Assembly: GCA_029204225.1 (NCBI GenBank)
Contig: CM055094.1
Span: forward strand, 29,188,107 to 29,252,106
Source: Diphasiastrum complanatum
Taxonomy: Eukaryota > Streptophyta > Lycopodiopsida > Lycopodiales > Lycopodiaceae
DNA: 64,000 nt
Direction of reading: 5' to 3'
The notes under the pieces are model-generated. The model ran no database searches. It had not been told where the DNA came from and saw only the letters and a list, made by a program, of their open reading frames with translations. The position numbers were made by a program, and so were the translations under genes. This document shows, one piece after another, positions 44,287 through 54,662 of the stretch (position 1 is its first letter; each line of letters begins with the position of its first letter).

Positions 44287-45251
44287 TGTTGGAGAGAGGG
44301 GGGAGAATAAATGATGAACACGAACGAGAAACGAACTCGAACAAGAAACGAACAAGAAGCAAACTCGAACAGAAAATGTTTGTGCGCAACGGAATGAATT
44401 ATTTGACTCTCTCTGTAGCATGACTACGCCTATCAGAATGAAGAGAACTTTAGTGATAGAAATCATAGTCATTCTAGATTACGTAGCCAAACATTTAATG
44501 GATGAAGCGCTAGATGAATAATTTGTCACGAATTGCAAGACAAATTATCTGTCGCGAATGATTCGCGAAGAGCTAGACTGTGCTTGACTGATAATTAGTC
44601 GCGAATTATTCGCAAAAGACAAGACTAAAAGTTGATCGTCTGTTACCACAAAGAGCAGCTAGAAAGATCAGACAAAATGAAGAACAAGCATAGCAATATT
44701 AACACAGATATGAATGCTGAACAAAGAGCTATATCAGATTAAGTATATCATGTATACATGTTAATAATGCGGCAGAGCACAATACAATAGCAGACGAAAC
44801 CGCGTGCCCTACGAAGCTTATTTTGTCTGTAATGAGGAATGAAACCTCTTCTCTTAGTCTCTTCTTCACTCACTTGATCATCTGATCATCATCATCTTCT
44901 GAATGGTGTCCAGAATATGTATATATACATAATATTACAGGTGTGCAGATGTGAAAGTACAGAGTGGATGTGCTGTCTGTTGGAGATCGTGGGTGGCTGC
45001 AATCGTTGTCCAATTTGTTAGCGCAACTGCATGGAGTGAGCGTAAAAAGGGTGTGACGTCAGACAGTGCTTAATTGAACATTGGTGATGATGCAAAAAGT
45101 AAGTCACTCTTACGAATGACCTTAGGATAAGATTTACAAGGTGCCTTACCTTTTAGGACACCTTTGGCATTTTGTAGGATAGTGTCCCCTTTTTGCCTGT
45201 CACCATAACCTGTGTAAAAACACAGTGTTCGTGATTCTTTCGCTCTGATCT
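44287..45251 (-). repeat. Remainder of 5' LTR of F, inverted
   Basis: The minus strand matches the 3' LTR at 46475-47566 from about position 130 to its end (shared GAACACTGTGTTTTTACA, GAATGATTCGCGA, GTAGTCATGC, CTCTCTCCAACA). It stops at the inversion breakpoint near 45243-45251. Confidence 0.9.
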
Positions 45252-46466
45252 TTTAGATCAAATATAATGCCAACGGAGCAATTGATCAAAGGAAGGCTAG
45301 ACTAGTAGCACAAGGATTCACCCAGATCCCGAATGTCGACTACAGTGAGACTTTTAATCCAGTCATCAAACATTCGTCGATCCGAATGCTCTTATCTTAT
45401 GATGCAGTTATCGATCTCGAAGTACATCAACTTGATGTACAAACAGCCTATCTGAACGGAGTAATACAAGAAGATATCTACATGATCCAGTCCGAAGGAT
45501 GCATTCTGAAAGGCATGAAGAATCATGTTTGTAAACTCTACAAAGCATTGTACGGCTTGAAATAGTCTGCCAGAGCTTGGTTTCAGAGGATCAACACATT
45601 CCTCATTGAACAAGGATTCAAACCAAGCACTACTGATTGCAACATTTATTCAAGGTCAGTGCAGCAATCCTTCATTAGCATAACCTTGCACGTTGATGAT
45701 ACGTCCAGGCTTGCATTTGTCAAAGGACCAATGTCCCTAGACAAAGCAGGAAGAGGAGCAGATGAGAGAATATCCGTATCGATCGATACTTGGATCTCTC
45801 ATGTACGCAATGGTCTATACAAGACCAAATATCTCTTTTGTTGTAAGCTCACTCAACCAATATATGGCTAATCCTGGCATTACCCATTGGAAGGCTCTTC
45901 TTCGAGTCATGAGATATATTCGAGCTACCATGGACCAGTGCATATGCTATGGAGATGTCAGCAACGACAATCTTCATCAGCTCAGTGGCTATTCTGATGC
46001 AAGCTAGGGAGGAGATGCAGACAATCGTAAATCCACAATTGGATTTACATTCTTCTTCAACAACGGTCCTATTTCATGTAACAGTCGTAAGAAAACCTCT
46101 ATCGCACTTTCTTCTACTGAAGCAAAATACATTGCTGCTTCTCAATCTATTAAGGAAGCGTTTTGGCTGAGAAATTTGCTATCAGACATCAATCTGTATC
46201 AGTACAGCCCCACAATTTTGTTTTGTGATAACCAAAGTGTTATTGCCTTATCGGCCAACTCTAGATTTCATTCTAGGAGTAAGCACATTGAGATCAGGTA
46301 TCACTACATCAGGGGCAAGGTTCTCGACAGGGAGGTAAGCTTAACGTACTGCAGAACGCAGGACATGGTTGCAGACATTTTCACGAAAGCACTCAGTATC
46401 AATGCACACAACAAATTTTGTGCGTTGCTCAGTCTGAAGATCAAGGCATTCACGGATCCTTATTAA
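45252..46466 (+). pseudogene. Copia reverse transcriptase and RNase H of F
   Basis: Right of the breakpoint the frame reads IKYNANGAIDQRKARLVAQG, FTQIPNVDYSETFNPVIK, HQLDVQTAYLNGVIQEDIYM and KLYKALYGLK, then a TAG, then ARAWFQRINTFLIEQGFKPS and ISITLHVDDT in place of the polymerase YVDD block. RNase H follows with frame changes: HWKALLRVMRYIRATMDQC, LFCDNQSVIALSANSRFHS, SKHIEIRYHYIRGKVLDREV and DMVADIFTKALS. A gap with a deletion lies near 45770. Confidence 0.9.
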
Positions 46467-46474
46467 GAGGGGGG

Positions 46475-47566
46475 TGTTGGATTTACTCCTTCTACTCTCC
46501 TAAATCCCATTTTTAATCCACCTCCATTCGTGCTGCATATTTACTAACGTTGTCATGCAGCCTGCATATTTACATGCAAATTCGCACAGACGAATAAAGG
46601 GTGAAAGAATCGCGAACACTGTGTTTTTACATAGGTTATGGTCACAGACGAAAAGGGGACACTATCCTACAGAATGCCGAAGGTGCCCTAAAAGCTAAGG
46701 CACGTTGTATATCTTATCCTGAGGCCATTCGTAAGAGTGACCCACTTTTTGCATCATCACCAACAATCACTTCATCACTGGCTGACGTCGCACCCTTTTT
46801 ACACTCACTCCATGCAGTTGCGCTAACAGATTGGACAACGATTGCGGCCACCCACGATCTCCTACAAATAGAACATCCACTATGTACTTTCACATCTGCA
46901 CACATGTAATATTATGTAACATATGTATACTAGATACCATTCGTGTAAAAGATGATGATGAAGAGAGCAGAAGTAGACGACATAAACGAAGTAGATGCCA
47001 TTGATTCTTCATTTTGTCAGAATTAAGGTTTAATTCTTTTTTACTAATTGAAATAAGCTTTGTTGGGCACGCGGTTTCGTCCGCTACTGTATTGTGCTCT
47101 ACCGCATTATTAACTTGTATACATGATATACTTAATCTGATACAGTTCATTGTTCTGCGTTCAGATTTGTGTTTTTGTTTGATCTTTCTAGCTGCTCTTT
47201 CTGGTAATAGACGATCAACTTTTAGTCTTGTCTTTCGCGAATGATTCGCGACTCATTATTAGTCGAGCACAGTCTAGCTCTTCGCGAATCATTCACGACA
47301 GATAATTTGTCTTGCAATTCACGATGAATTATTCTTCTAGCGCTTCATCCATTAAATGTTCGGCTACGTAATCTAGAATGACTGTGATTTCTATCACTAA
47401 AGTTCTCTTCATTCTGATAGGCGTAGTCATGCTTACGGAGAGAGCCAAATAATTCGTTCCGCTGCGCACGAACCTTTTCTGTTCGAGTTTGCTTCTCATT
47501 CGTTTCTTGTTCGAGTTCGTTTCTCATTCGTGTTCGTCATTTATTCTCCCCCTCTCTCTCCAACAG
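46475..47566 (+). repeat. 3' LTR of F
   Basis: 1092 bp, starting TGTTGGATTTACTCC directly after AAGAGGGGGG (polypurine tract) and ending CCCCTCTCTCTCCAACA, followed by the GGATC target duplication. It matches 54663-55761 along its whole length. Confidence 0.93.
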
Positions 47567-47571
47567 GATCT

Positions 47572-48250
47572 AATCTTTGAGGGTAGGTAGGTGTGCCCAC
47601 CTGGTGTTTTTTAGATCATTATGGTTTAATGACCTTGATCTCAAAAGTTTTGCCAAAAATTGATCTTTCTCTCAAGCAACTAGTTCAAGGAAATTCTTCA
47701 CTCATCTTGCACCTTACAAAGGATCTAGGAGGTTTATGTCCATTTCTAATGATAGTAAATGCAAGATAGAGGAAATTGGTAGTGTACCAATTTGTGTTGG
47801 ATCCACTATGATGCTTAAGCTAGATGATGTGTTTTTTGTGCCAAATCTCACCGTGAATCTCATTAGTGTTGGTCAAATGCTTAGTCAAATGTCTGATCAT
47901 GGATTTCAAGTGGACTTTGGAGTGGATGCTTGCTTGATTAAGAGGGATGGTGAAGATGAAGAAAGAGGGACTAGATGTGGAAAGCTTTTTAAGTTGGATT
48001 ATTGTGAAGAAGCTAACCTTTGTGGAGGAATGGTTGAGAAGAGCTTGGATCATTTCAATAAAAAATCCATGCTTTTCATGCTCAAGGAGGAGAAGGCATT
48101 TGGATTGCCTCAATCTATGTTCCATGATGGTAAGGCTCGTGAAGATTGTGCTTTGGAAAAAGCACTTGGAGAGCCATTTCCAAGGTGTTTAGATTTGCCA
48201 AATTACCTCAAAATTTTATTGGATTCAATCATTCTGTTACCAAGCTAAGA
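47572..48250 (+). pseudogene. Copia-like protease/gag-pre-integrase fragment of host element M
   Basis: The frame from 47736 reads KIEEIGSVPICVGSTMMLKL then DVFFVPNLTVNLISVGQML and HGFQVDFGVDACLIK. L-x-x-V-x-x-V-P-x-L-x-x-N-L-I-S-V-x-Q is the conserved region just after the copia protease active site. It ends in a longer Cys- and Lys-rich part without known motif. Element F was inserted between this piece and the primer-binding site at 41198. Confidence 0.72.
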
Positions 48251-48527
48251 AGGCACAAATATTCGATTCATCATGCGTGCGCACGCGCATGTGAAAATAT
48301 ATGTATGTTCGCAAGATTCTCAATGATTTTTGTATAGATTTTTTTGGCATTTTATGATTTAAAGTTGTAAGAGTGTAGTGTATATAAAGTATCAATTGTG
48401 TGACTCTTCTTCTTTCTATTTGTGTGACTCTAGCTTTGAATAGATTAAATTTACCAAATAGAGATGTTATACTTGGATTGTTCTTTTTCTTTGAATGGTT
48501 CCACAACAATTAAGAAATATGTTATAA

Positions 48528-48604
<77 letters not shown>

Positions 48605-49255
48605 ATGTGTATCTATGTATGTATGCATATATACAAGGTTGCTCTCCACATCTCATCACTAAGTCCTAGAAGTTGCAAGGTAGCTTCAATATTTTTGTTG
48701 AAAATGACAACAAAAATATCACATACGTCTTTTAAGGGAAAAACTTAAGCAATAGAAAAAGAATATACACAAAGAATCATAAAAAAAAATTACATGGAAA
48801 TTTTTTTATACCTAGAATTAATGTACAAACCATAAAAGTGCATGCATTGAGAAGCACATAGTAAACAAGACAAATGGATAAATACACATGGTATAATGTT
48901 AGAACAAACAAAGGAAGTATTTCTTACTTTTTGTTATACACAAGTAGATGAGGCATTAATAAAATATGGGGGATAAAAAATTGCATCACTAGAAAATTGA
49001 AATGCATATGTGTAAAAAACTATAAGCATAATAAATAACAAACTATTTATGTCTAGCACTTGTAATAGATGCCACACTTATTACAATAATATAGAGCCAC
49101 ACCAAATTAGAATGTTTAACTTTTGAAAATAAGAACATGAATGTTGACTTCAAGTTTATCTTTATATTATCTTCGTGACATACAATTGACGCTATTGCAT
49201 CTAAATTTGACCATGTAAAATTTGACTCCAATAGATGTTACATACTAAACCCAAT
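48251..49255. other. No gene recognised; contains a (CA)n tract
   Basis: AT-rich sequence with a long CA tract (48531-48598). No conserved frame. Confidence 0.65.
48531..48598. repeat. (CA)n microsatellite
   Basis: About 34 uninterrupted CA units. Confidence 0.97.
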
Positions 49256-49257
49256 AG

Positions 49258-49514
49258 TGTCGCCTGTTAGGAATATTGTGTAAAAATCCAATGTCGGCCT
49301 TTTTGCTTTTTTCGCTTGTCAAGAATTGCGTGTAAAAATGCGGTGTCGCCTTTTCGCATTTTTTGCCTATCAAGAATTTCGTGCAAAAATGCAATGTCAC
49401 CTTTTTCGCATTTTTCGCCTGTCAGGAATTACGTGCAAAAATGTAGTGTCGTCTTTTTCGCATTTTTTGCCTGTCAGAAATTACGAGTAAAAATGCAGTG
49501 TCGCATTTTTTGCC
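49258..49514. repeat. Minisatellite, about five units of 52 bp
   Basis: Units share CGCCT(G)TCAGGAATT, GTGTAAAAATGC and GTGTCGCCTTTTTCGCATTT, with starts near 49261, 49313, 49365, 49417 and 49469. The repeated TTTTTCGCATTTTT core is unusual for this AT-rich DNA. Confidence 0.88.
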
Positions 49515-49569
49515 TGTGGCAGTTTACGTTCATTTTTGCAGAATGATAGTTTACGTTCATTTATGTAGA

Positions 49570-50240
49570 CAGATTGTTTATGGCCAATTGTCACTGCTTA
49601 TCAATAATCATTTTCTGAGAAGGAACTGGATGAATGCCAGCAGACTCCAGCCAACTAGCAATTGCATTTGACGACCTAATTACTTAGTATAAATCAGCTG
49701 TTTATACATCTCATTATCATTTGAAAATGTTACTGTGAATTATGAAGAGGTTGAGTGTTATTACACGACGCTTCCTGCACTCTAATCAAGTAGATCATTC
49801 ACAATCAGAAGTATTGTTGTTAGCTCTCTATCAAGCTTTCAAGCTTGAACTCTCTTGAGCATTCTAGCTCAATCACTTAGAGATTTATTTTAGAGTTGCT
49901 ATTGCGCTACTGCAGAGCTGCTTATTATTAGACTTATTCTTAGTTACTCAGAGATAGCCTAGAGTGCGCGGTTTCTATCCACTATTGTCTTACACTCATT
50001 ACCATCTGATCTTGTTTTTTTGAATCAATACTATTTTGTTATTGCATTCAATTTGTGTCAGAATGCATGCATCTCTGTATTGCTTTTGTAACTGATATAA
50101 ATTGCCCAAGAATTCAATACTTTATGTTTGGCTACGTAATCACTTAGTATCTAGCAAAAGTTAGTTGCTAAAAATTGAATGTGATTTCCATCACTAATTT
50201 TTGATAGGCGTAGTCATGCATTGGAAGTAGGAAATTTTTG
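49570..50240 (+). repeat. Solo copia-type LTR, same family as element C
   Basis: Shared blocks with the minus strand of 13328-14110: TCAGCTGTTTATAC, CTTTCAAGC-TGAAC, CTCTTGAGCATTCTAGCTCA, TTTGGCTACGTAATCACTT and GATAGGCGTAGTCATGCATT. No internal coding sequence of that orientation adjoins it. Left boundary uncertain. Confidence 0.68.
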
Positions 50241-50477
50241 CATTCAATTATCTCACCTATTTTCGACAATCTTAATTTCACAAATGTAGCTCTTTGAAGT
50301 GGTTTAGTGAGGATATCAGCAACACATTCACACTTGCCACATGCTCCAAAGATATCTTCTTAGGTTGCACTTTCTCTCTCACAACATGATGAGAGGTCTC
50401 GATATGTTTTGACCTTGCATGGAAGATTGGATTGGTTGCAAGGTGTTGGATTGAAATGTTGTCATTGTAGAGAGTTG

Positions 50478-50563
50478 AACCAATGGGGTTGGCTTAGTTG
50501 GTTAGCTTGACATCCAAAGTTTCTTTGGTCTTAGGTTCGAGCCTCCCCTTGGAAACCAAGAAG
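50478..50563 (+). mobile_element. Short tRNA-derived SINE with 15-bp target-site duplication
   Basis: CATTGTAGAGAGTTG occurs at 50463-50477 and exactly again at 50564-50578. The 86 bp between contain TGGCTTAGTTGGTTAG, which fits RNA polymerase III box A, and GGTTCGAGCCTCC, which fits box B, at tRNA-like spacing. Removing the insert and one repeat restores the copia RNase H sequence around NDNISIQHLATNPIFHARSK on the minus strand. The element is very short, little more than the tRNA-like head, ends GAAACCAAGAAG and lacks a poly(A) tail. Confidence 0.88.
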
Positions 50564-50569
50564 CATTGT

Positions 50570-51817
50570 AGAGAGTTGGAACAACATCTAAACTCACGAC
50601 TTTCAGCTCCATAAGTAGCCTTTTGATCCATAGTAGCTCCTTTGTTGTATTGGTGAGAGCTTTATACTCGGCCTCGGTTGAAGAAATTGAGATGGTTTCT
50701 TGTTTCTTTGACAACCAAGAAACTACTACTCCACCAATGAATGTTGCATAGGCATTTGTGGACTTCCTATCCCTTTTGTCACCTGCAAAATCCGAGTCAC
50801 TAAAGGCATGCAAATCAATGACATCTCCTCTATAGAGAATTCCATGATCTAGAGTACCCGAGATGTATCTCAAGATCCTTTCAGCATTTTTCCAATATAT
50901 CACTAATGGATCTTGCATATATTGGCTTAGCCTATACACACTAAAGCATAGATAAGGCCTAGTTATGGTGATACACATTAAGGAGTCTATAAGTTGCCTA
51001 TAAAGAGTGATGTCCATAAAGGATGCTTCATCACTTTTATTGGTTTCTACATGCTTGCAATCTTGCATCTTGAATCTATTGAGCAAACTTTGAGCATACT
51101 TAGATTGACTAATGAAGATAAAATCTGAAACTCTAAGTACTTCTATGCCCAATATAAAGTGAAGTTGACCAAGATCTACCATCTTAAATTCTAGAGATAT
51201 ATTTTTCTTGGTTTTCTCAATACCATCAATGTTATCACCACTAAGGATGATGTCATCTAAATAAATCAATGAAAGTACAATGCCACTTACATCATACATT
51301 ATGTACAATAGAAACTAAGAAATCATGAAGTCTTGAATTCCAAGACCTTGATGCTTGCTTCAAACCATATAAGCTCCTTTGAAGATGACATACTTTACCT
51401 TCCATCCCAAGCTTGATGAAGCCTTGGGGTTGCTCCATGAAGATGTCTTCTTCCAAAAAACCATTTAAGAATGCATTAGAAACATCCATTTGAAAAAGTA
51501 TCCAACCAAAAAAGTAATCTCATTGTGACCATCTTGGCCACAAGTGCAAAGGATTTTTCATAATCTATGTCCTTTTCTTGAGCATATCCTTTGGCAACTA
51601 ACCTTGCCTTGTGTTTTCTTAAATTTCCATCTATATTTAGTTTTAGCTTAAAAACCCATTTACAGCCAATCACATTCTTAAGAGGTCTATCAACAAGGAT
51701 CTGTGTGCCATTTTCCATCAAAGCATTATATTCATCTATCATAGCTTGAAACCATTCCTTTGAACTCAATGCATCTTCTACGATTGTAAGATAGTGGATT
51801 ATGATACGTAAGGTCAA
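50570..51817 (-). pseudogene. Copia reverse transcriptase and RNase H of K
   Basis: Minus-strand blocks: SKEWFQAMIDEYNALMENGT, VIGCKWVFKLKLNIDGNLRK and KARLVAKGYAQEKDIDYEKS, then after a frameshift MDVSNAFLNGFLEEDIFMEQ, PQGFIKLGMEGKVCHLQRSL and YGLKQASRSWN, then LIYLDDIILSGDNIDGIE (polymerase motif LDD in place of the usual VDD). Next come FKMVDLGQLHFILGIEV, DSDFAGDKRDRKSTNAYATF and ISISSTEAEYKALTNTTKEL. The frame is almost whole, with two shifts and a SINE. Confidence 0.9.
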
Positions 51818-51864
51818 ATAGCGGAGAACACCTTTGATCAGTAGCTGACTCCTTAGATTTAGTG

Positions 51865-51866
<2 letters not shown>

Positions 51867-51948
<82 letters not shown>
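51867..51948. repeat. Compound (TA)n(GA)n microsatellite
   Basis: About 28 TA units followed by about 13 GA units. It lies exactly between copia fragment K and the truncated 5' end of copia element H. Confidence 0.95.
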
Positions 51949-51972
51949 ATTATTTTAGAATCTTAGCAATTG

Positions 51973-52740
51973 TAGATGAAAACTGTACTAATGGCAAAAG
52001 AATTGTACGACGCTGTTACATGTGCAGAAGGCAAACACGAAGTGGACGACGCGGCAATCGCCAGATGGAAGATGAAGGATGGAAAAGCTTTCGCGTTGAT
52101 CATCTTCAACATCACGGATACCCAGATCGACCATGTATCCGAGGTTCAGACATCGAAAGAAGTCTAGGACATCTTGAGCACACTATACGAAGTGCGAGAT
52201 ATAGCTTCCAAGCTACATCTCAGGAAGAAATTCTACTCCCTCAAGATGACGAATGGTGATTCTCTGTAGAATCATATTAATCAATTCAAGAAGTTGCTAA
52301 GACAAATGGTCGTTGTCGGATCTATCATAGACGATCAAGATGCAGTGATGCAACTACTTAGAAGCTTGCCAAGTTCTTATGACAACTGGGTGATGATCAT
52401 CATGGCTCATCCAGAATTGGCTCTTTCGAGAGTCATTACTATATTGTTGTAGGAAGACATGCGAAGGAACGAAACCTCGAGTTCCTCAGCTAATTCTCAC
52501 GCCTTGTACACCAACAAGAGCACAATAAAGTAGAAGAAGAAGAAAGGCCCGAAGCAATCAAAGCCAGACCAGAAACCAGCTCAGCACAAGGAACAGTCGA
52601 ATCCGCATACAAAGAAGAAGCTGTTTTGTAGATACTGCAAACGAAACAACAATGAAATACAAGACTATCGCATACTTCAAGCGAAGAACAACAACAAAGG
52701 GCAGACGAATCAAGTGGCGAATGCAGCTGCAGAAGCTCCA
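51973..52740 (+). pseudogene. Copia gag of H
   Basis: Blocks: KTVLMAKELYDAVTCAEGKH, KAFALIIFNITDTQIDHVSE, ILSTLYEVRDIASKLHLRKK and FKKLLRQMVVVGSIIDDQDA. A lysine-rich linker and a degenerate zinc knuckle follow (FCRYCKRNNNEIQDYRI, where the His and last Cys are lost). Several in-frame stops (for example at 52168 and 52270). Confidence 0.87.
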
Positions 52741-53110
52741 CAGCCTATTCAAGAAGCGGATCATGATGCCTTCATGACCAACCATCAAGGAGCATTTGGC
52801 GACAGTTGTTGGTTCCTGGATTCCGGTGCCACTCAGCGCATGACTAGCCAAATTGCCTGTTTCGAGTCCTATACGCCTTACAGTACCTAGAAATTCGTTC
52901 ACCATGGCGACAATAGCACACAAGCTATTAAAGGTGAAGGCACTGTAAGATTATATTTTGCAAATGACAAGTCTAAGCTACTCTCAAAAGTCCTGTATGT
53001 ACCAAAGTTTTCTATGAATTTGCTCTTTGTAAGTAGAATCACAGATCTAGGACACAAAGTAGAATTCGAATGTGATCAGTGTAAAGTAGTTGATAGGACA
53101 GGCAAGATTC
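52741..53110 (+). pseudogene. Copia protease of H
   Basis: The frame reads GDSCWFLDSGATQRMTSQIA, then after a stop FVHHGDNSTQAIKGEGTVRL and KVLYVPKFSMNLLFVSRITD. The active-site Asp-Ser-Gly is kept. The following His of the family (Q-H-M) is Arg here. Confidence 0.87.
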
Positions 53111-54440
53111 TAGCACTCGGAAAGAGACATGGATACTTGTATAAATTCAGTCATTGCTTTTCTTGCCTCTAGTCAGGCTCTCAGTAATTCAATTCATTCA
53201 GATTAAAATTTATTTTGGCATTATAGACTTGGTCATTTAAATCATGCTATTGTACAATGAATGTCTAGACAATCTATTGTTCTTGATCTCAACTATCCTT
53301 GCAAAAAAGTCGAGTTATCTATCTATCAAGATTGTCTAGTTGGTAAGCAGACTAGGAAACCATCTAAGTCAAGCCATCAACATATTGCTAGAGGATTACT
53401 AGACGTTGTATATTCAGATATTTGTGGCCCAATGAAAAATCCTTCGCTGAAGGATGCCAAGTATTTTATAGTCTTTATTGACGAATTCTCCAGAAGGACG
53501 ATGATGTATTACATAAACAAGAAATCAGAAGCCTTCAACTGCTTTAGAATCTTCAAGGAGCATGTAGAAAAGGAGAGTGGAAGGACGATCAAGGCCCTAA
53601 GGTTAGACAACAGTGGAGAATATATCTCTGTCGAGTTTAAGGAGCACTGCCAAAGCCAAGGCATTGAGTAGCAATTCATCACTCCTTACAGTCCTCAGTC
53701 TAATGGCTTAGTTGAGATGAAGAACTGTACTCTGGTCAAATCTGCTAAGTGTATGCTATCGCATGCATCGTTGACCAAGAGATTCTGGACTGAAGCTGTC
53801 TCCATTGTAGCTTACTTCCAGAACAGATGTTCGACCAAGGCCCTCTCAGACAAGACACCCCACGAGGTGTGGACAGGCTCTAAGCTTTCTTTGAAGAACC
53901 TAAGAGTGTTCGGCTGCATTGCCTACGCGCAGATCCCAAAAGACACAAGGAAGAAATTGGACTTCCAAGGTCTCAAGACCATCTTGATCGGATATACTTC
54001 GTCTGATAACACCTACAAGTTGTACGATCCTGAGACCCAGCAAATCTCTGGGATATAGTCTTTATCGAGGATCAATTCTTCGACCTCAAAGACAAGGATA
54101 TTGCTCAAGAAGAACCTACATCTCCTGCCATTGACATGACAGTCTGAGCTTCTGGCTCAGGCGTGTCTATTGTCGACCCACTTCGAGACAGTGAATCAGA
54201 CGAAGATGTTGCTGCTACCCAGCAACAAGTCCTAGGAGCGATTCATCAGTCGAATCATCCCCGAAGATCAAGCCGAGTGCGCACACAACCCACAAGTTAT
54301 ACTCATGAGTCTGTCTGTCTCTTAATGCATGAACCGACAACAGTCTAAGAAGCACTCAGCCAACCAGACTCTGATCTCTGGAGAGAAGCCATGGACAAAG
54401 AGTATTCCTCTCTGATCAAGAATCAAACATGGTCATTAGT
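53111..54440 (+). pseudogene. Copia integrase and linker of H
   Basis: Blocks: CLVGKQTRKPSKSSHQHIAR, YSDICGPMKNPSLKDAKYFI, KALRLDNSGEYISVEFKEHC, a TAG, then ITPYSPQSNGLVEMKNCTL. Relative to F, the second core region reads LDNSGEY instead of SDNGGEY and the third reads GLVEMKN instead of GLAERKN, so the copy has drifted. NLRVFGCIAYAQIPKDTRKK, GLKTILIGYTSSDNTYKLY and the linker to LWREAMDKEYSSLIKNQTW follow. Confidence 0.9.
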
Positions 54441-54462
54441 CAAAGCTCCTATTGGCTGCAAT

Positions 54463-54655
54463 ATTAAGTAAGCACATTGAGATCAGATATCACTACATCA
54501 GGGGCAAGGTTCTCGACAGAGAGGTAAGCTTAACGTACTACAGAACGTGGGACATGGTTGCAGACATCTTCACGAAAGCACTCAGTGTTAATGCACACAA
54601 CAAATTTTGTGCATTGCTTAGTCTGAAGGTCAAGGCATTCATGGATCCAAATTAA
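54463..54655 (+). pseudogene. RNase H end of H, directly after the deletion
   Basis: It reads SKHIEIRYHYIRGKVLDREV, DMVADIFTKALSVNAHNKF and a stop, matching element F at 46280-46466. The upstream neighbour is RT N-terminal sequence, so about 1.7 kb is missing at this junction compared with a full element of the family (inferred from usual copia size). Confidence 0.88.
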
Positions 54656-54662
54656 GGGGGGG

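Larger units (their letters stand above)
41537..47566 (+). mobile_element. Ty1/copia element F with inverted interior, GGATC target duplication
   Basis: GGATC at 41532-41536 and 47567-47571 flanks TGTTGGATTTACTCC... at the left and ...CTCTCTCCAACA at the right, so 41537-47566 is one insertion. The first about 115 bp of LTR and everything from 45252 on (RT, RNase H, 3' LTR) are in plus orientation. The block 41653-45251 (integrase, protease, gag, primer-binding site and the rest of the 5' LTR) is in minus orientation. Flipping it restores the normal LTR-gag-protease-integrase-RT-LTR order. Inverted 9-bp AGATCAGAG and CTCTGATCT lie at the two breakpoints. Several stops show the copy is dead. 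Confidence 0.93.
50240..51860 (-). mobile_element. Copia fragment K (RT and RNase H, antisense)
   Basis: Only the 3' part of pol is present, without LTRs. The left side abuts a solo LTR of another family. The right side abuts a (TA)n(GA)n tract. RNase H is interrupted by a SINE at 50478-50563. Confidence 0.82.

Noticed and set aside
41537-47566. Two separate copia elements inserted head to head
   Set aside because: A single GGATC duplication brackets the whole, neither half has two LTRs, and the halves complement each other exactly once the block is flipped.
49258-49514. CRISPR-like spaced repeats
   Set aside because: The units are contiguous with no unique spacers of constant length, and the genome is eukaryotic. 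It is a minisatellite.
50485-50550. Functional tRNA gene
   Set aside because: A and B boxes are present but no acceptor or anticodon stem forms a cloverleaf, and the unit has the exact target duplication of an inserted SINE.
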